From Cryptomeria japonica (lineage: Eukaryota > Streptophyta > Pinopsida > Cupressales > Cupressaceae), in assembly GCF_030272615.1 (NCBI RefSeq), contig NC_081415.1, forward strand, positions 606,718,831-606,782,830: a stretch of 64,000 nucleotides of DNA. The letters run 5' to 3'. Position numbers and translations under genes: made by a program. The notes under the pieces were generated by a model that ran no database searches, had not been told where the DNA came from, and saw only the letters and a program-made list of their open reading frames with translations. Below, one piece after another: positions 54,287 to 64,000 of the stretch; the first letter of the stretch is position 1, and each line of letters begins with the position of its first letter.

Positions 54287-55686
54287 TTAATCTTGGTTTC
54301 CAAATTTGAGTTTTTCCAAGTTTGTAATATAATGTCTTTTTTTCAGGTAATGGAGTATATCTTCTTGTTGTAAGTGTTTTTGTTGCAGGGTTTTATGTAT
54401 GTAAGGCATGCATAAATTCACACAAAGTTGGCTCTCGATGTATATTTCTTTGTTACAAATTAAATTCTCAAGGAGGCTGGAGTTTGTCAATCTCAAGGAG
54501 ATTGTTGTAATTGTTTGCAGGCATTCTAATGGAGAAACTTGGATACTAAATTTTCCAATAAATGCCTCCTTTAATCCTTCCCATGTGTTGATGGATCCTG
54601 CGGGTAGATGAATAAACCAATGATATGCCTCATTCCCTAAGGAATAGTGAAAAAGTCTGCAAGCTACATCTCCATACTCAATTGGGCTATTTTGCAAGTG
54701 ATCTTCAAACATCTTGATGTAATCTTCTATCGTCCGATTCAAATTATTAGCATTGTACTTAGAGCAAAAGTTCTCCGGTTTCTTCGGCATCTCATGTATT
54801 TCATCAGATACAAGCGATGACGGGTTGGTGACCAACCATGCAGCACCGTTTGGAGGTGGACCTCGTTTTTTATCCATCGCTTGATGAACTTCTTGAAACA
54901 TAGGTCAGTCAAGACTTGCTGGTCTTTGTCTTGATGTGGAGGAGTTAGGAAAATATCTTCTCCTCTTAGCGCATCTTCCTGATCAAATAGTCTGTCTCTA
55001 TTTGCAATTTTGGAGCTTGGTGAAGCCTCTCGCCTCCCAAATCTAGATCTATGATTGAAGTTCAACTCGTGATGTCTTCGTTCTTCTGGAACGAACCTTG
55101 GAATTTTCTAGAATCTTTCGGCCGAAAATTAATTGATGTGATCTAGCGTGACTTACTTATCTAAGATCAATTCGAACTTGTTGTGATCTTTGAGAAAATA
55201 GATCCCTTTCGATTGCCGCTTCAATTTGTTCGGCCTTCTCTTCTTCTTCGTCCAACACAAAGGTAACTCCAATGTATTGAGGTGCACTCGTCTTCACTTC
55301 CCAAGCAAGAATGTTCAAACTGGATATTATGTCTCTTTGATCTCGCAGGTTCGGCTGTTCAAATGAGAGTTCACCTTCAAAATGCAACATCATCGTGTTT
55401 CATGCTCAACATGAAAAAAAAAATTCAACTAGTTCAATTTCTTTGCTGCTGATTTGTAGGAGATGGGATCTCGTGATCGATTGCTCTAGACAATCCGAGG
55501 CAAATTTCCCAACTCTTCCTCTTTATCAATCACAACTCTCACTTGTCTGAATTCAGCTGCACTTCTTTGGTTTCTCCAAGAAAGAGAGTTCAACTGTGAG
55601 ATGATATCTTGTTGTTCACCTAGGATGAGTTCTTCTTCAAGCAACACCATTCTGCATCATGATCCTCAAAACGTTTCAACTAGAGT
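54287..55686 (-). pseudogene. gag: Minus-strand gypsy gag downstream of LTR copy A
   Basis: The clearest block is 54901-54287 on the minus strand: NNLNRTIEDYIKMFEDHLQN, ACRLFHYSLGNEAYHWFIHL and NTWEGLKEAFIGKF form a retrotransposon gag (capsid) domain. Upstream, frames 55065-54739 (SRFGRREASPSSKIANRDRL) and 55393-55157 (acidic, EEEEKAEQIEAAIERD) continue the N-terminal region with frameshifts. Near 54480 Gln/Leu-rich sequence replaces the normal C-terminus. No pol follows. It lies next to the primer site and LTR end of copy A, so I take it as the gag of the family-L element. Confidence 0.7.
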
Positions 55687-55705
55687 GCCCTCCCTCTAGC
55701 GCCAA
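55687..55705 (-). promoter_or_regulatory. Primer binding site of the family-L element
   Basis: TTGGCGCTAGAGGGAGGGC on the minus strand begins three bases after the LTR end. TGGCGC is the usual start of gypsy primer sites; I am not sure which tRNA matches the rest. Confidence 0.6.
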
Positions 55706-56366
55706 TTCTATAGATGTGTGTTTTATGCACATACGAACACAAAATAAAATACCAAAGTATTTTACCATCTCTTGAACAAAATCACCCCAAATTCTAAATA
55801 TTTGATCAACTAAGACGATTCCAAGGTTTCTACGGTCAGTTCTTGACATGTGGGTAACTCAATGGGTTGATGTGATATTCTTGTTTTTACTTGGGGGCTT
55901 ACACAATTGTTCAGATGAATCTTATCTTATCATGGATTTGGAATAGGCTATGCCGATGACTTAAGATTTTGCACTTTGAGATCAATCTATTCTAACAAGG
56001 ATTTCTAAAAAAAAGGACAAAAGGAGTAGGGTTTAGGAATTCTATTCTAAAACCTAGAATGCAAGAGGCAACGAACAAATTCAATGGAATCCTACCAGGC
56101 AAGGTCTCACCATCAAGAGAACAATTTGACACAAGCTTAGTGCAATCATCTAAAGTAAATCTCATAGATGTTCAAATTATCACCATCAAACATTGATACC
56201 ATCAAAGCAATGCATAACAATGGATGTGCAACAATTGAAGTTAAGCTCAATTTTAAATTCTAGTTGACCACGCAAGGCTAACTTACAATCAACAAGAAGC
56301 TAGTGGTATGGATTAAAGGGATTCCACACGAATACATTCAACAACTCTTTCATTCAATCTAAATAC

Positions 56367-56652
56367 TATTAAATTATGGACAGAGAAAGAAGCTTAAAAA
56401 TTAAACACAAATAATACCCTGCTACATTGCTACTTTCATTCAAATACATTTACATGTATATAGGATTTTTATTTCCTGCATTATAGGAAACCTCTCCCTA
56501 ACTATACAAGTTGTTCTAACAACTCACTTCCCTATAATTTCTCATACAACAAACCATACTAACAATATAATAGTCCAACTATAATTGGAAAAGTTGTTTG
56601 TCAACAACTTTATATCTAATCTAAATACTAATGTGAACACTAATTTCCAACA
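56367..56652 (-). repeat. 3' LTR of the 56367-59051 element
   Basis: This 286-bp copy is almost identical to 58768-59051. Confidence 0.85.
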
Positions 56653-56664
56653 TTCCCCCAATAC

Positions 56665-56894
56665 ATTTACATTGCTACTTTCATTCAAATACATTTACAT
56701 GTATATAGGATTTTTATTTCCTACATTATAGGAAACCTCTCCCTAACTATACGAGTCGTTCTAACAACTCACTTCCCTATAAGTTCTCATACAACAAACC
56801 ATACTAACAATATAATAGCCAACAATAATACAAAGTTGTTTGTCAACAACTTTATATCTAATCTAAATACTAATGTGAACACTAATTTCCAACA
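56665..56894 (-). repeat. Extra partial LTR copy
   Basis: It repeats the LTR from its start to ACTTTCATTCAAATAC/ACATTGCTAC and lacks the last 40 or so bases. It stands between two purine tracts. Confidence 0.8.
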
Positions 56895-58753
56895 TTCCCC
56901 CCCCCTTAGTGTGAACATGGTAAAAACTTCCACCCTACATCTACAGTATGCACAACCCTGCGGCATGTCCAACTAACTCATGACCTTGATCCAAAGAGAG
57001 GCTCTCTCCTCCCATGGTTTTAAATAGGCTTACCACAAACCTTGAAATGAACAGGAACCTCCACCATCTATCCACCTCGAGTGGTTTTTTGGACCCTCCC
57101 ACAAACCCTTTCAAGATCCATGAACTAACTTACACTGTTGCTTATATTTCTCCAACCTCGGGGGAAAATATAAGAAATGCAACTCACACAAAACAAAACC
57201 ATGAATAATTTCACATTACATCTATGGGAACCAAATGTTCTCAATTGCAATCACTGTTGTCGATCGCTGTCACCTGATCTCGAACAACATAGGAAACTGC
57301 CACTACCACTGAAAGTTGCCCTTGACTTTAGCCGATTTAGCTCAAAATGGAAATGGAAAATTGAAGTTATGTCCCCCCCACAATGTGAAATTTCCACTTA
57401 TTCACACCACACAAGAGCACTGAAAAGAAAACAAATCACATAAAATTGCATACCAATATCTGGATCTTGCTATCTAGATTTTGTTACACATGATCATAAT
57501 TGCCAGTGAATGTATTCACTAGTCGATCGTCTTCTGACGAAGCATAGCAATCAAAGGATCTTCGTAGTCAAAGGATTACTGACATTATCTGCTTTCCTAT
57601 ACAATTGCCCTTCCAGCATCCAACACACTACATAAAGTAGAAAATCAAAATATTGAAGCACACCACACCATTCACAACTAGATGCAAATACACAACTAAA
57701 AAAACAATGTCACCACTCCTGATGTGTGACCCCATCATTGGTGACTGACGAGAGGTCACTAATTGACCTCCATCCTCCAATGAGTTTTCTTCTTACTTAG
57801 CAAATTTGTCTTTGAGGCTCATTCTGTCAATTATGAGAAAAGAATATATCCCCCCACGATGTACCATTTTACAAGGTGTCGGATACTACTGATAATGCAC
57901 TCCAAATATAATTGAAACAATTATAACTTTTTGACTGTTTTACAAGTTTACACACATATAGACTCTAATGTAAAAAATACTCTGTAAACAAATATTTTTT
58001 ATACAACCAAATGACAAACAAAACTCAATATTCTAAGATATAAAATATTTCCTATGGTACTAGGAAAACAAACTTTGAGTTTGAACCCAAGCCATCGCAT
58101 TTACCAACATTACAGTGCGACAATACACTGCAAGAGACGGGCCAAACAAGGAGAGTCCACAACAACCAGTTCACTCAAAGCTTGATCAACACTTGATCAC
58201 ATGCCAATACAGATCCCTCTCAATGCACAGATTAGCAAGCACGAACAAAGAATATGATGCAATCATGTGAAGTGATGGAAACGTCGTCGTTCAAGCAACA
58301 TATAAAAGCGCCTACCTCCAATTAGAATCTACAGGTAATATGTGATGACAATGATTTCATCCGCTATCAAACAAATTCTTCCTCATGACAATCTTTAAGT
58401 CACCAGTTAGGATGCTGCTACAAATCAGAGATCAAACAAGGCACGATTCATCAGGATCATTGCTATAGGGCAGGCGATGGATTGGTGGAAGATCCCAAAT
58501 CAGACTATGTAACAATACAATGCGCTTGAAACTAAAACAAACCACCTCCAATATTACATCACTGTCAAATATGAGACTATAAAACCGCTGTGATCCTTTG
58601 AACAGACTGATATTGCCATGGGAAGGAGAATTACAGACTCAGTCAAAGCATGCATACCCCTTCAATTAAATGTAATGATGTCTGGTTGTGGATGGGTATT
58701 TAAATATTTGATGCCAAAAATACTTTCACTCAAAAACAGATCAAAGCCAATGA

Positions 58754-58767
58754 CCGCTCTGATACCA
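58754..58767 (-). promoter_or_regulatory. Primer binding site of the 56367-59051 element
   Basis: TGGTATCAGAGCGG directly follows the LTR on the minus strand; it is the initiator-Met type. Confidence 0.85.
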
Positions 58768-59051
58768 TATTAAAATATGGACAGAGAAAGAAGCTTAAAA
58801 ATTAAACACAAATAATACCATGCTACACTACTACTTTCATTCAAATACATTTACATATATATAGGATTTTTATTTCCTACATTATAGGAAACCTCTCCCT
58901 AACTATAGGAGCTGTTCTAACAACTCACTTCCCTATAATTTCTCGTAAAACAAACCATACAAACAATATAATAGTCCAACAATAATACAAAGTTGTTTGT
59001 CAACAACTTTATATCTAATCTAAATACTAATGTGAACACTAATTTCCAACA
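58768..59051 (-). repeat. 5' LTR of the 56367-59051 element
   Basis: This 284-bp copy reads TGTTGGAAATTAG...TTTTAATA on the minus strand. Confidence 0.85.
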
Positions 59052-59213
59052 AATACTTGAAACAAATTCTAATCTAACTTGGATGCAATGAGAACCACAA
59101 ATGCATATAACACTTAAACAAGATTACCAAACTTCAATGATTGTTATTCAAATCTGCAACATGTAGACAACAATTCTCAAAAATCTCTCCCTTACAAATG
59201 AGAGCTAATAGGG

Positions 59214-59313
59214 TTTATATAGAGCCTCAAAAGAAATGAATGGCCAAGATTCGTTTAGAACCAAGGGCCAAGATCATACCAACACAGCCCTAAAGTTGCC
59301 CTAATTAGGGTTT
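59214..59313 (-). promoter_or_regulatory. Promoter-like segment of LTR copy A
   Basis: On the minus strand a telo-box palindrome AAACCCTAATTAGGG (59313-59299) precedes a TATATAAA box (59221-59214). It matches the arrangement in F and R in kind and order. Confidence 0.5.
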
Positions 59314-59357
59314 ACATCAAAAAGGAATCACCAACATGTGATCCAATGGAATGACGC

Positions 59358-59888
59358 CTAATCATCAAATAGGGAATCTTCCAGAACATTTTGGCTTGCA
59401 TTCCTCTCTCTAGCAGCACAATCCAAGAATCTAGCCAAATCTAAATCTAACTTCTCCATGGTAATGTTGGGTAAAGCATCCTGTTGAGCATCAATCGCAT
59501 CCGAACAACCATCCAAAGTATTCTCCCAATCAAACATAAGCCTCTGCGAACTATGGGCATGGATCAGCAGGGAAACCAAATCATCAATTTGATTCTTCTT
59601 CAAAGAATCTAATTGGCTAAAGTACATGAAATTCATCTTATCTTTCAATTCTTCTAAGTGTAGACTGCTGAAAGCACTGACATCTACCCCTAACAATTCT
59701 TCAATGGATGTAAGGATCTTAGATTGAATATCATGAATCAATCCTTCCATCTCTGCACAATCTTTCCTTGCGTGGTCATAAGTAGATTTCCGCATAGCTA
59801 AGGAACAATACCAACCCTGGAAATCATAAATATCTCCCTCATGCACAACTCCCTCATGGACCAACATGGACATTGGAATTCTCTTCAA
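59358..59888 (-). CDS. Family-L U3 ORF, distal block of copy A
   Basis: The 176-codon block is helical and acidic (EMEGLIHDIQSKILTSIEEL, LKDKMNFMYFSQLDSLKKNQ, ARFLDCAARERNASQNV). It looks like a coiled-coil-rich C-terminus of the LTR-borne protein. L1 has a different, Lys-rich end at the same place. Function is unknown. Confidence 0.45.
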   Translation of the reverse strand: MKRIPMSMLVHEGVVHEGDIYDFQGWYCSLAMRKSTYDHARKDCAEMEGLIHDIQSKILTSIEELLGVDVSAFSSLHLEELKDKMNFMYFSQLDSLKKNQIDDLVSLLIHAHSSQRLMFDWENTLDGCSDAIDAQQDALPNITMEKLDLDLARFLDCAARERNASQNVLEDSLFDD

Positions 59889-60023
59889 CGCTTTGAAGCG
59901 GGAAATGGTCTTCTCCTAAATAGGCTAGAAATCATCTCAAACTCCTTCCAAATATTGTATCCTGAATGCGAGCATTGACGTCCTATCAAATGCTTGGGCA
60001 AACTGTGTTAGGAAATCAACCGC

Positions 60024-60731
60024 CTACTTTGTCACATCTTCAATCCACTTACTAAATTTTGCATGTGTATTCCACGCTGCCTCGTGGTCAAAGTGAAATC
60101 CACGATCAACTGCAATAGGCAAAACAAAAGTGGGATCTTCACACCTCATCCCTGCAATATATTCCTTAAGCTTCGTGTTCTCTTCTTGATACATATTTTT
60201 CTTTTCAATCTCTCTATCCAATCAACTATCATATTGCGAATGAGTATGATCACTATCATCAACTATCTAGTTTGGAATAAGAAAAAGTTCACATTTCCTC
60301 ATGAAATCAACTAACATTTTGGACCACATCCTCTTTCTTACTGCTTGTTCATCCATGAGATTAGCCCAGAAATCCTCAATGTCAACCTTGTGTATCAATC
60401 TTTCTCCCTTGATCCTTTCAACACTCTTATGCAGATCAAATCTATCTCTGCTCTTATAAGTTCCAAGGCGATAGAATGCAATCTCATCAATCATTGTACT
60501 AGTTGCAACGGCAGTGTGGCACACCTCCAAAGTCTTCCCTATTGCAATAGGGAAAGTCATCCATGTTCTATGCTTCTCCTTCTGGATGAAATCAAATTCC
60601 AAAAGTTGTCGCACCACCTCAAGTAGGATCATTCTGTCTGTAGGATACCTAGGAAGTTTGTAAGGCGAATCCCTAAATTCGTAAGTATGTAAGGGTGGGA
60701 AACTGTATGTACCACGATCCATATTTCCCAA
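60024..60731 (-). pseudogene. Family-L U3 ORF, middle of copy A
   Basis: The block 60731-60267 shares PTDRMILLEVVRQL, the FYRLGTYKSRDRFD word, HKVDIEDFWANLMDEQAVRK and RMWSKM with L1 12676-11939. Its first 25 codons are out of frame relative to L1, so a frameshift lies near 60660. A second block, 60221-60024, follows after a stop (YQEENTKLKEYIAGMRCEDP, FDHEAAWNTHAKFSKWIEDV). Confidence 0.55.
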
Positions 60732-60910
60732 CTTGCTTTGTTGCCACCTTGGACAACCTCTTGTGGATTCCTACCTGCAACTTCTTGTAATATAGATGGT
60801 GAAAGCATCATTCACCCACCTGTAGTCTTCAATTCTATGCATATCAAGTTGTAGATAACATTCATAACTTTTGTACTATCCCGGTCCATTCTCGACTTCA
60901 CCCTTGCATA

Positions 60911-61700
60911 TCAATCCCTAGTATGTGACAAATCTTGCATGTATACAAGATAGGAAGTCATGCCAAATGACTTAGTCTTCTCCACATTCCTCAGTTGAAA
61001 ATCCAGATTGTCACTAATAATCTTTGCCCGATTGATCATTGTCCCTCTTGTACAATCTTGGATAAAATAGAACATCCATCCTTCGAACAAAGTACCTTGT
61101 GGCATCCCCATCACTCGATTGAGCAGGAATATCAGGTCGTTGTATTCATCCTTGAAATCTATACACATAAATCTTTTAGGTGCCTTGGAATGATGAGGCC
61201 TTCGATAAATCCTCCATTCCTTGTTCACAATAGTCATGCATGCATCCGCCTTCATTTTATATTTTGCTTCATACTCATCCTTTGTTCTTTCACTCATATC
61301 TACACTCTGAGGAATTCCAAATACATTTGTAATTGCTTCTTCAGCAAGGTAGGCAATAGTTATCCCCTTAGGAATTTGGATCATCCTAGAAATTGGTTCA
61401 TAATGCCTTGCACACTCCATAACAAGTTCACTGCATTGTACGGATTGAGGAAATCCAGCAGCGTGATATATGCCACTCTTCATGATATTGGCGTATGTAG
61501 GAGAAGGAAGCTAGTTCTTCGTTCCAAACATTCTCTGCCGCATCAACTCCATATTCAGGAACTCCATGTCCGTGCCTATGATTCCCTTCCATCGGGAGGA
61601 CAACTGGGAATCCAGATAGAATTCCTCTTGCACTATCTTCAATTGCTCTTTCCTCACGCTGATTCCAGATTTAGACAAGGCACCTATACAAAACTCAAAG
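60911..61700 (-). pseudogene. Family-L U3 ORF, N-terminal block of copy A
   Basis: Open from 61483 to 60911 (190 codons): GIYHAAGFPQSVQCSELVME, IPKGITIAYLAEEAITNVFG, DLIFLLNRVMGMPQG and LRNVEKTKSFGMTSYLVY. Upstream to 61690 the same frame carries ALSKSGISVRKEQLKIVQEE and MEFLNMELMRQRMFG with one TAG. The match to L1 19354-20208 is collinear across the whole block. I do not recognise the protein. Confidence 0.62.
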
Positions 61701-62629
61701 TCAACATCATGAAAAATTATCCGAATAACCTATTTTCAGAATTGTATAAGCTCTGATTTTTCATGATTTAGGCAAATTTAAGAACTAAAATCAAGAATTT
61801 TATCCATATTAATCAAATTCTGAAAATAGAATGGAAATTTGACAAGAATGAGGTCTAAAACCCTCATAAAATCCTTAGTTTCAGAGTTGCATAAGGTCTG
61901 ATTTCAAAACATAGTCTGAAGACAAATGTGATATACTCAGAATAATGTCAAAATTAGTGTCCGGAAGTATATCACAAATCTAGAAATGCTTCGAAATTAA
62001 GGTGCAAAGGACTGATTTTCAGTTCTAAATGTCTGAAGACACCCTTCCAAGGTCAACAATGGCTGCCCAAATTCTGAAGACAACCTGCAACTTTAAAAAA
62101 TCAGTCATTAGGAGAGGTTGCAGCCATGTAAAACACTCCCACTTGATAAAATTTACCTTCCCAAAGTCAAAATGACCAAGTCCGGGCACAAGTAGGGGGC
62201 TGGAAGTGAAGATTTAAGTCTGAAGACAAATCTGGAAATGGTGTTTCAGACTTACACCAGCAATGGTGTACTCAAAAAAATGCCTCCCAATGGTTCCAGA
62301 ATGACCCTCCAATAAAATCACCTAAGTATAAGATTGCTGGAGATGATAAATTAGGCCTGGAAATGAATTCTCCACAGCCAACAATGGAATCAAGGCAACT
62401 TCCAGCTATGGCATTAAAACTCGGGTATGAATAATGGCAGCCCCTTAGCATCAATGAAACTCAGCAATATCACCAAAAATCGCCCCCAAATTCTGAAGTT
62501 TACATCAACTATCAAAATCGTGGTCTCTCCAATGGTGGCGCCACCTCCCAAATTCGCCAAATGTGGCCTAATCAGCCACTAAGATCATTGAAACTCCCTT
62601 CAATGGCAGCGCCCAGGTCTGACTGGGAA

Positions 62630-63490
62630 AAATCACCCTCCAATCTGCAACTTCAGCCCACAAAAATGGTGTCCAATGGACACGTAGGCAAAATTGCCTG
62701 GCTGAAAAACCTCTAACTTGCTTCCAATCTGCCACTTGACTGTCACAATCAACATTTATAATATTATTTTAATGCTGGGAAGGATCTTTTAAACTTGTTT
62801 TCACCTTGTCAATTCACCACACAAGCAATGTGGGATAAAACTTTGCCTAGGGAAAATCAATTTTCCTCAGGAAAATATTTAATCATTAATAATCATTGCA
62901 AATCATTAAATAATTGTTTTTTATTATTAAATAATCGTTTGTCAATGCAAAAACAATTAAAATTTGACCCCACTTGCATTTAAAATCATTCAAACTTCAT
63001 CAAATTTGGCCACTTGGGTAAAATCGCCCCATATTTGGATAAAAATCCACATGAAAATCATCATAAATCATCCCAATTGCCTCTTGGGGAAAATCGATCC
63101 CCATCTATATAAAAATCCACATGAAAAATCTCCTCATTTTGCTCATTAAGTCCAAAATTCACCTTTTGGGGAAAATGATCCCCATTTGGATGATTATCCA
63201 AATCAAATTTCATCATAAAACACACTTGGGGGAAATTCGCCACACATCAGGACAATTATTCGCATTAAAATCCATCAAACTTTCTCACAAACTGGCCTGG
63301 GGGAAAATCAACCTCCACCTAGATAGGCAATTTCATCCACATTAAAGTTCATACTTCAGTCCAAGGGAAAAACATGGGTCATCGAGACAAATGTCTGGAC
63401 AGTGAGGGAAAATCGCCCTCCATCAAGATTTTGAGTGGGGGAAGGGTCATCAAAAATTTGCTCAAAACTGGGAGGAAAAACACCCCTCAT
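62630..63490 (-). repeat. Palindrome array of copy A
   Basis: About nine short palindromes of the type GGGGAAAATCGATCCCC (plus spelling) occur 55-110 bp apart: near 62630, 62851, 63016, 63086, 63168, 63228, 63299, 63404 and 63471. The GGGRAAAATCG and CCCC arms are the constant part. Words such as CATTTGGAT, AAATCCACATGAAAATC and CATCAAA recur between them. The sequence has nothing in common with the arrays of L1, F or R, yet the place in the LTR is the same. Confidence 0.7.
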
Positions 63491-64000
63491 CGGAATTTTT
63501 GACCCTTAGTCTTCAATTTAATGGATTTCCATCAGGAATTTAATAATTTCCCCACTCAAAAACACCTAGATATGTCAAATTTCAACATTACGAATCGGGA
63601 CTTACCCAAATTTTATCTGAATTTGAGAGAGAAAATAGGGATTTCATTAGGATAAAGTGCAATTTTGACTTGAATTACCTCCTAGTTGTAGGAAAATAAC
63701 CCCTAAAGGACCTCTTGATGCTTGGGCACAAAAAATATCACCAACTTGAATACATTTACACTCAATCACGCTCAAAAAACCAAACTTAGGCAAAAATTAG
63801 GATCACCTAGACTTTTAACATTTTACATGCACTTGATCCTATTCAAAACTCAAACCCTAATAGCACTTAGGCATGATCACACTTCAAAACTTGGGACTCA
63901 GGCACTGAATAGCTCAAAATTGCCATCTACTGCCAAAACCCTAAACTAACAAGACGTGGAAAGCAGGAAAGAGGGGGTCCCCATTTGCAATGGGGCGATG

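Larger units (their letters stand above)
56367..59051 (-). mobile_element. Non-autonomous LTR element with a duplicated 3' LTR
   Basis: On the minus strand LTRs run TGTTGGAAATTAG...TTTAATA (TG...TA ends) with target copies AATAC (plus spelling) at 56362-56366 and 59052-59056. The 5' LTR is 58768-59051 (284 bp) with primer site at 58754-58767. The interior (56910-58753) has no coding capacity that I recognise. At the 3' side a purine tract (AAGGGGGGGGG, 56910-56897) is followed by a partial LTR copy (56894-56665), then TTGGGGGAA and a full LTR (56652-56367). Confidence 0.82.
55709..64000 (-). repeat. Family-L long LTR, copy A (5' LTR, runs off the window)
   Basis: Its downstream end (CACACATCTATA at 55709) aligns with the ends of L1, L2 and R, and is followed by a primer site and gag, so this is a true 5' LTR. 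The upstream end lies about 20 bases past the window: 63979-63995 is the family's terminal hairpin. Without the nested 56367-59051 element the LTR is about 5.6 kb, like L1. Minus-strand order: hairpin, palindrome array (63490-62630), splice-acceptor-like TTTTGTATAG near 61690, long ORF (61690-59358), telo-box word, TATA box and a tail of about 830 bp. Confidence 0.72.

Overview
This window looks like nuclear DNA of a seed plant. It consists of transposable elements, about 40% GC, with no intact host gene that I can recognise. Plant features include Ty1/copia primer sites of the TGGTATCAGAGC type, a Tat-type Ty3/gypsy polyprotein with a plant-type second RNase H, and very long LTRs. The size and depth of the nesting made me think of a large gymnosperm (conifer-like) genome, but that is an inference and species cannot be read from the sequence. 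A run of exactly 500 N (41501-42000) marks an assembly join.

Layout. 1-2345: eroded LTR and gypsy fragments. 2346-7100: a copia element (Copia-2) with a 3' truncation after integrase; its 5' LTR is split by a 1.67-kb non-autonomous copia with TA...TA ends. 8921-23262: a second copia (Copia-3), broken at 10886 by a 5.7-kb LTR of family L (L1, minus). L1 is itself broken by a short L copy (L2), and L2 by an almost intact 5.16-kb copia (Copia-4). 23263-36970: another L-family LTR (F, plus), broken by an inverted L-family LTR (R, minus), which is broken by a 5.08-kb non-autonomous element (T) carrying a 456-codon ORF of unknown function. 37061-41500: a chromovirus-like gypsy pol on the minus strand (Gypsy-1). 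42941-52242: a Tat-like gypsy (Gypsy-2) whose leader holds a 533-bp TRIM with tRNA-like LTRs. 52243-54285: an LTR-like block. 54287-64000: a minus-strand gypsy gag preceded by its primer site and a giant family-L LTR (copy A), itself carrying a 2.7-kb non-autonomous element.

How it fits together. The relationships are those of nested insertions: most boundaries are supported by TG..CA or TA..TA ends, and several by 5-bp target duplications (AATCC, AATGG, TCTAT, CAGCC, AATAC; near matches for L1 and R). Every pol-bearing element has stops, frameshifts or altered catalytic residues, so none looks autonomous now.

Most unusual signals. (1) Unrelated LTR families each carry their own array of short palindromic 'hairpin' motifs, a different sequence per family, the best being a 43-nt palindrome repeated 12 and 16 times at about 176-bp spacing in F and R. 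(2) Family-L LTRs are about 5 kb and carry a long ORF upstream of the LTR promoter. (3) A TRIM has LTRs that contain a tRNA-like sequence with pol III A and B boxes. (4) Gypsy-2 has an intact-looking second RNase H placed before the reverse transcriptase.
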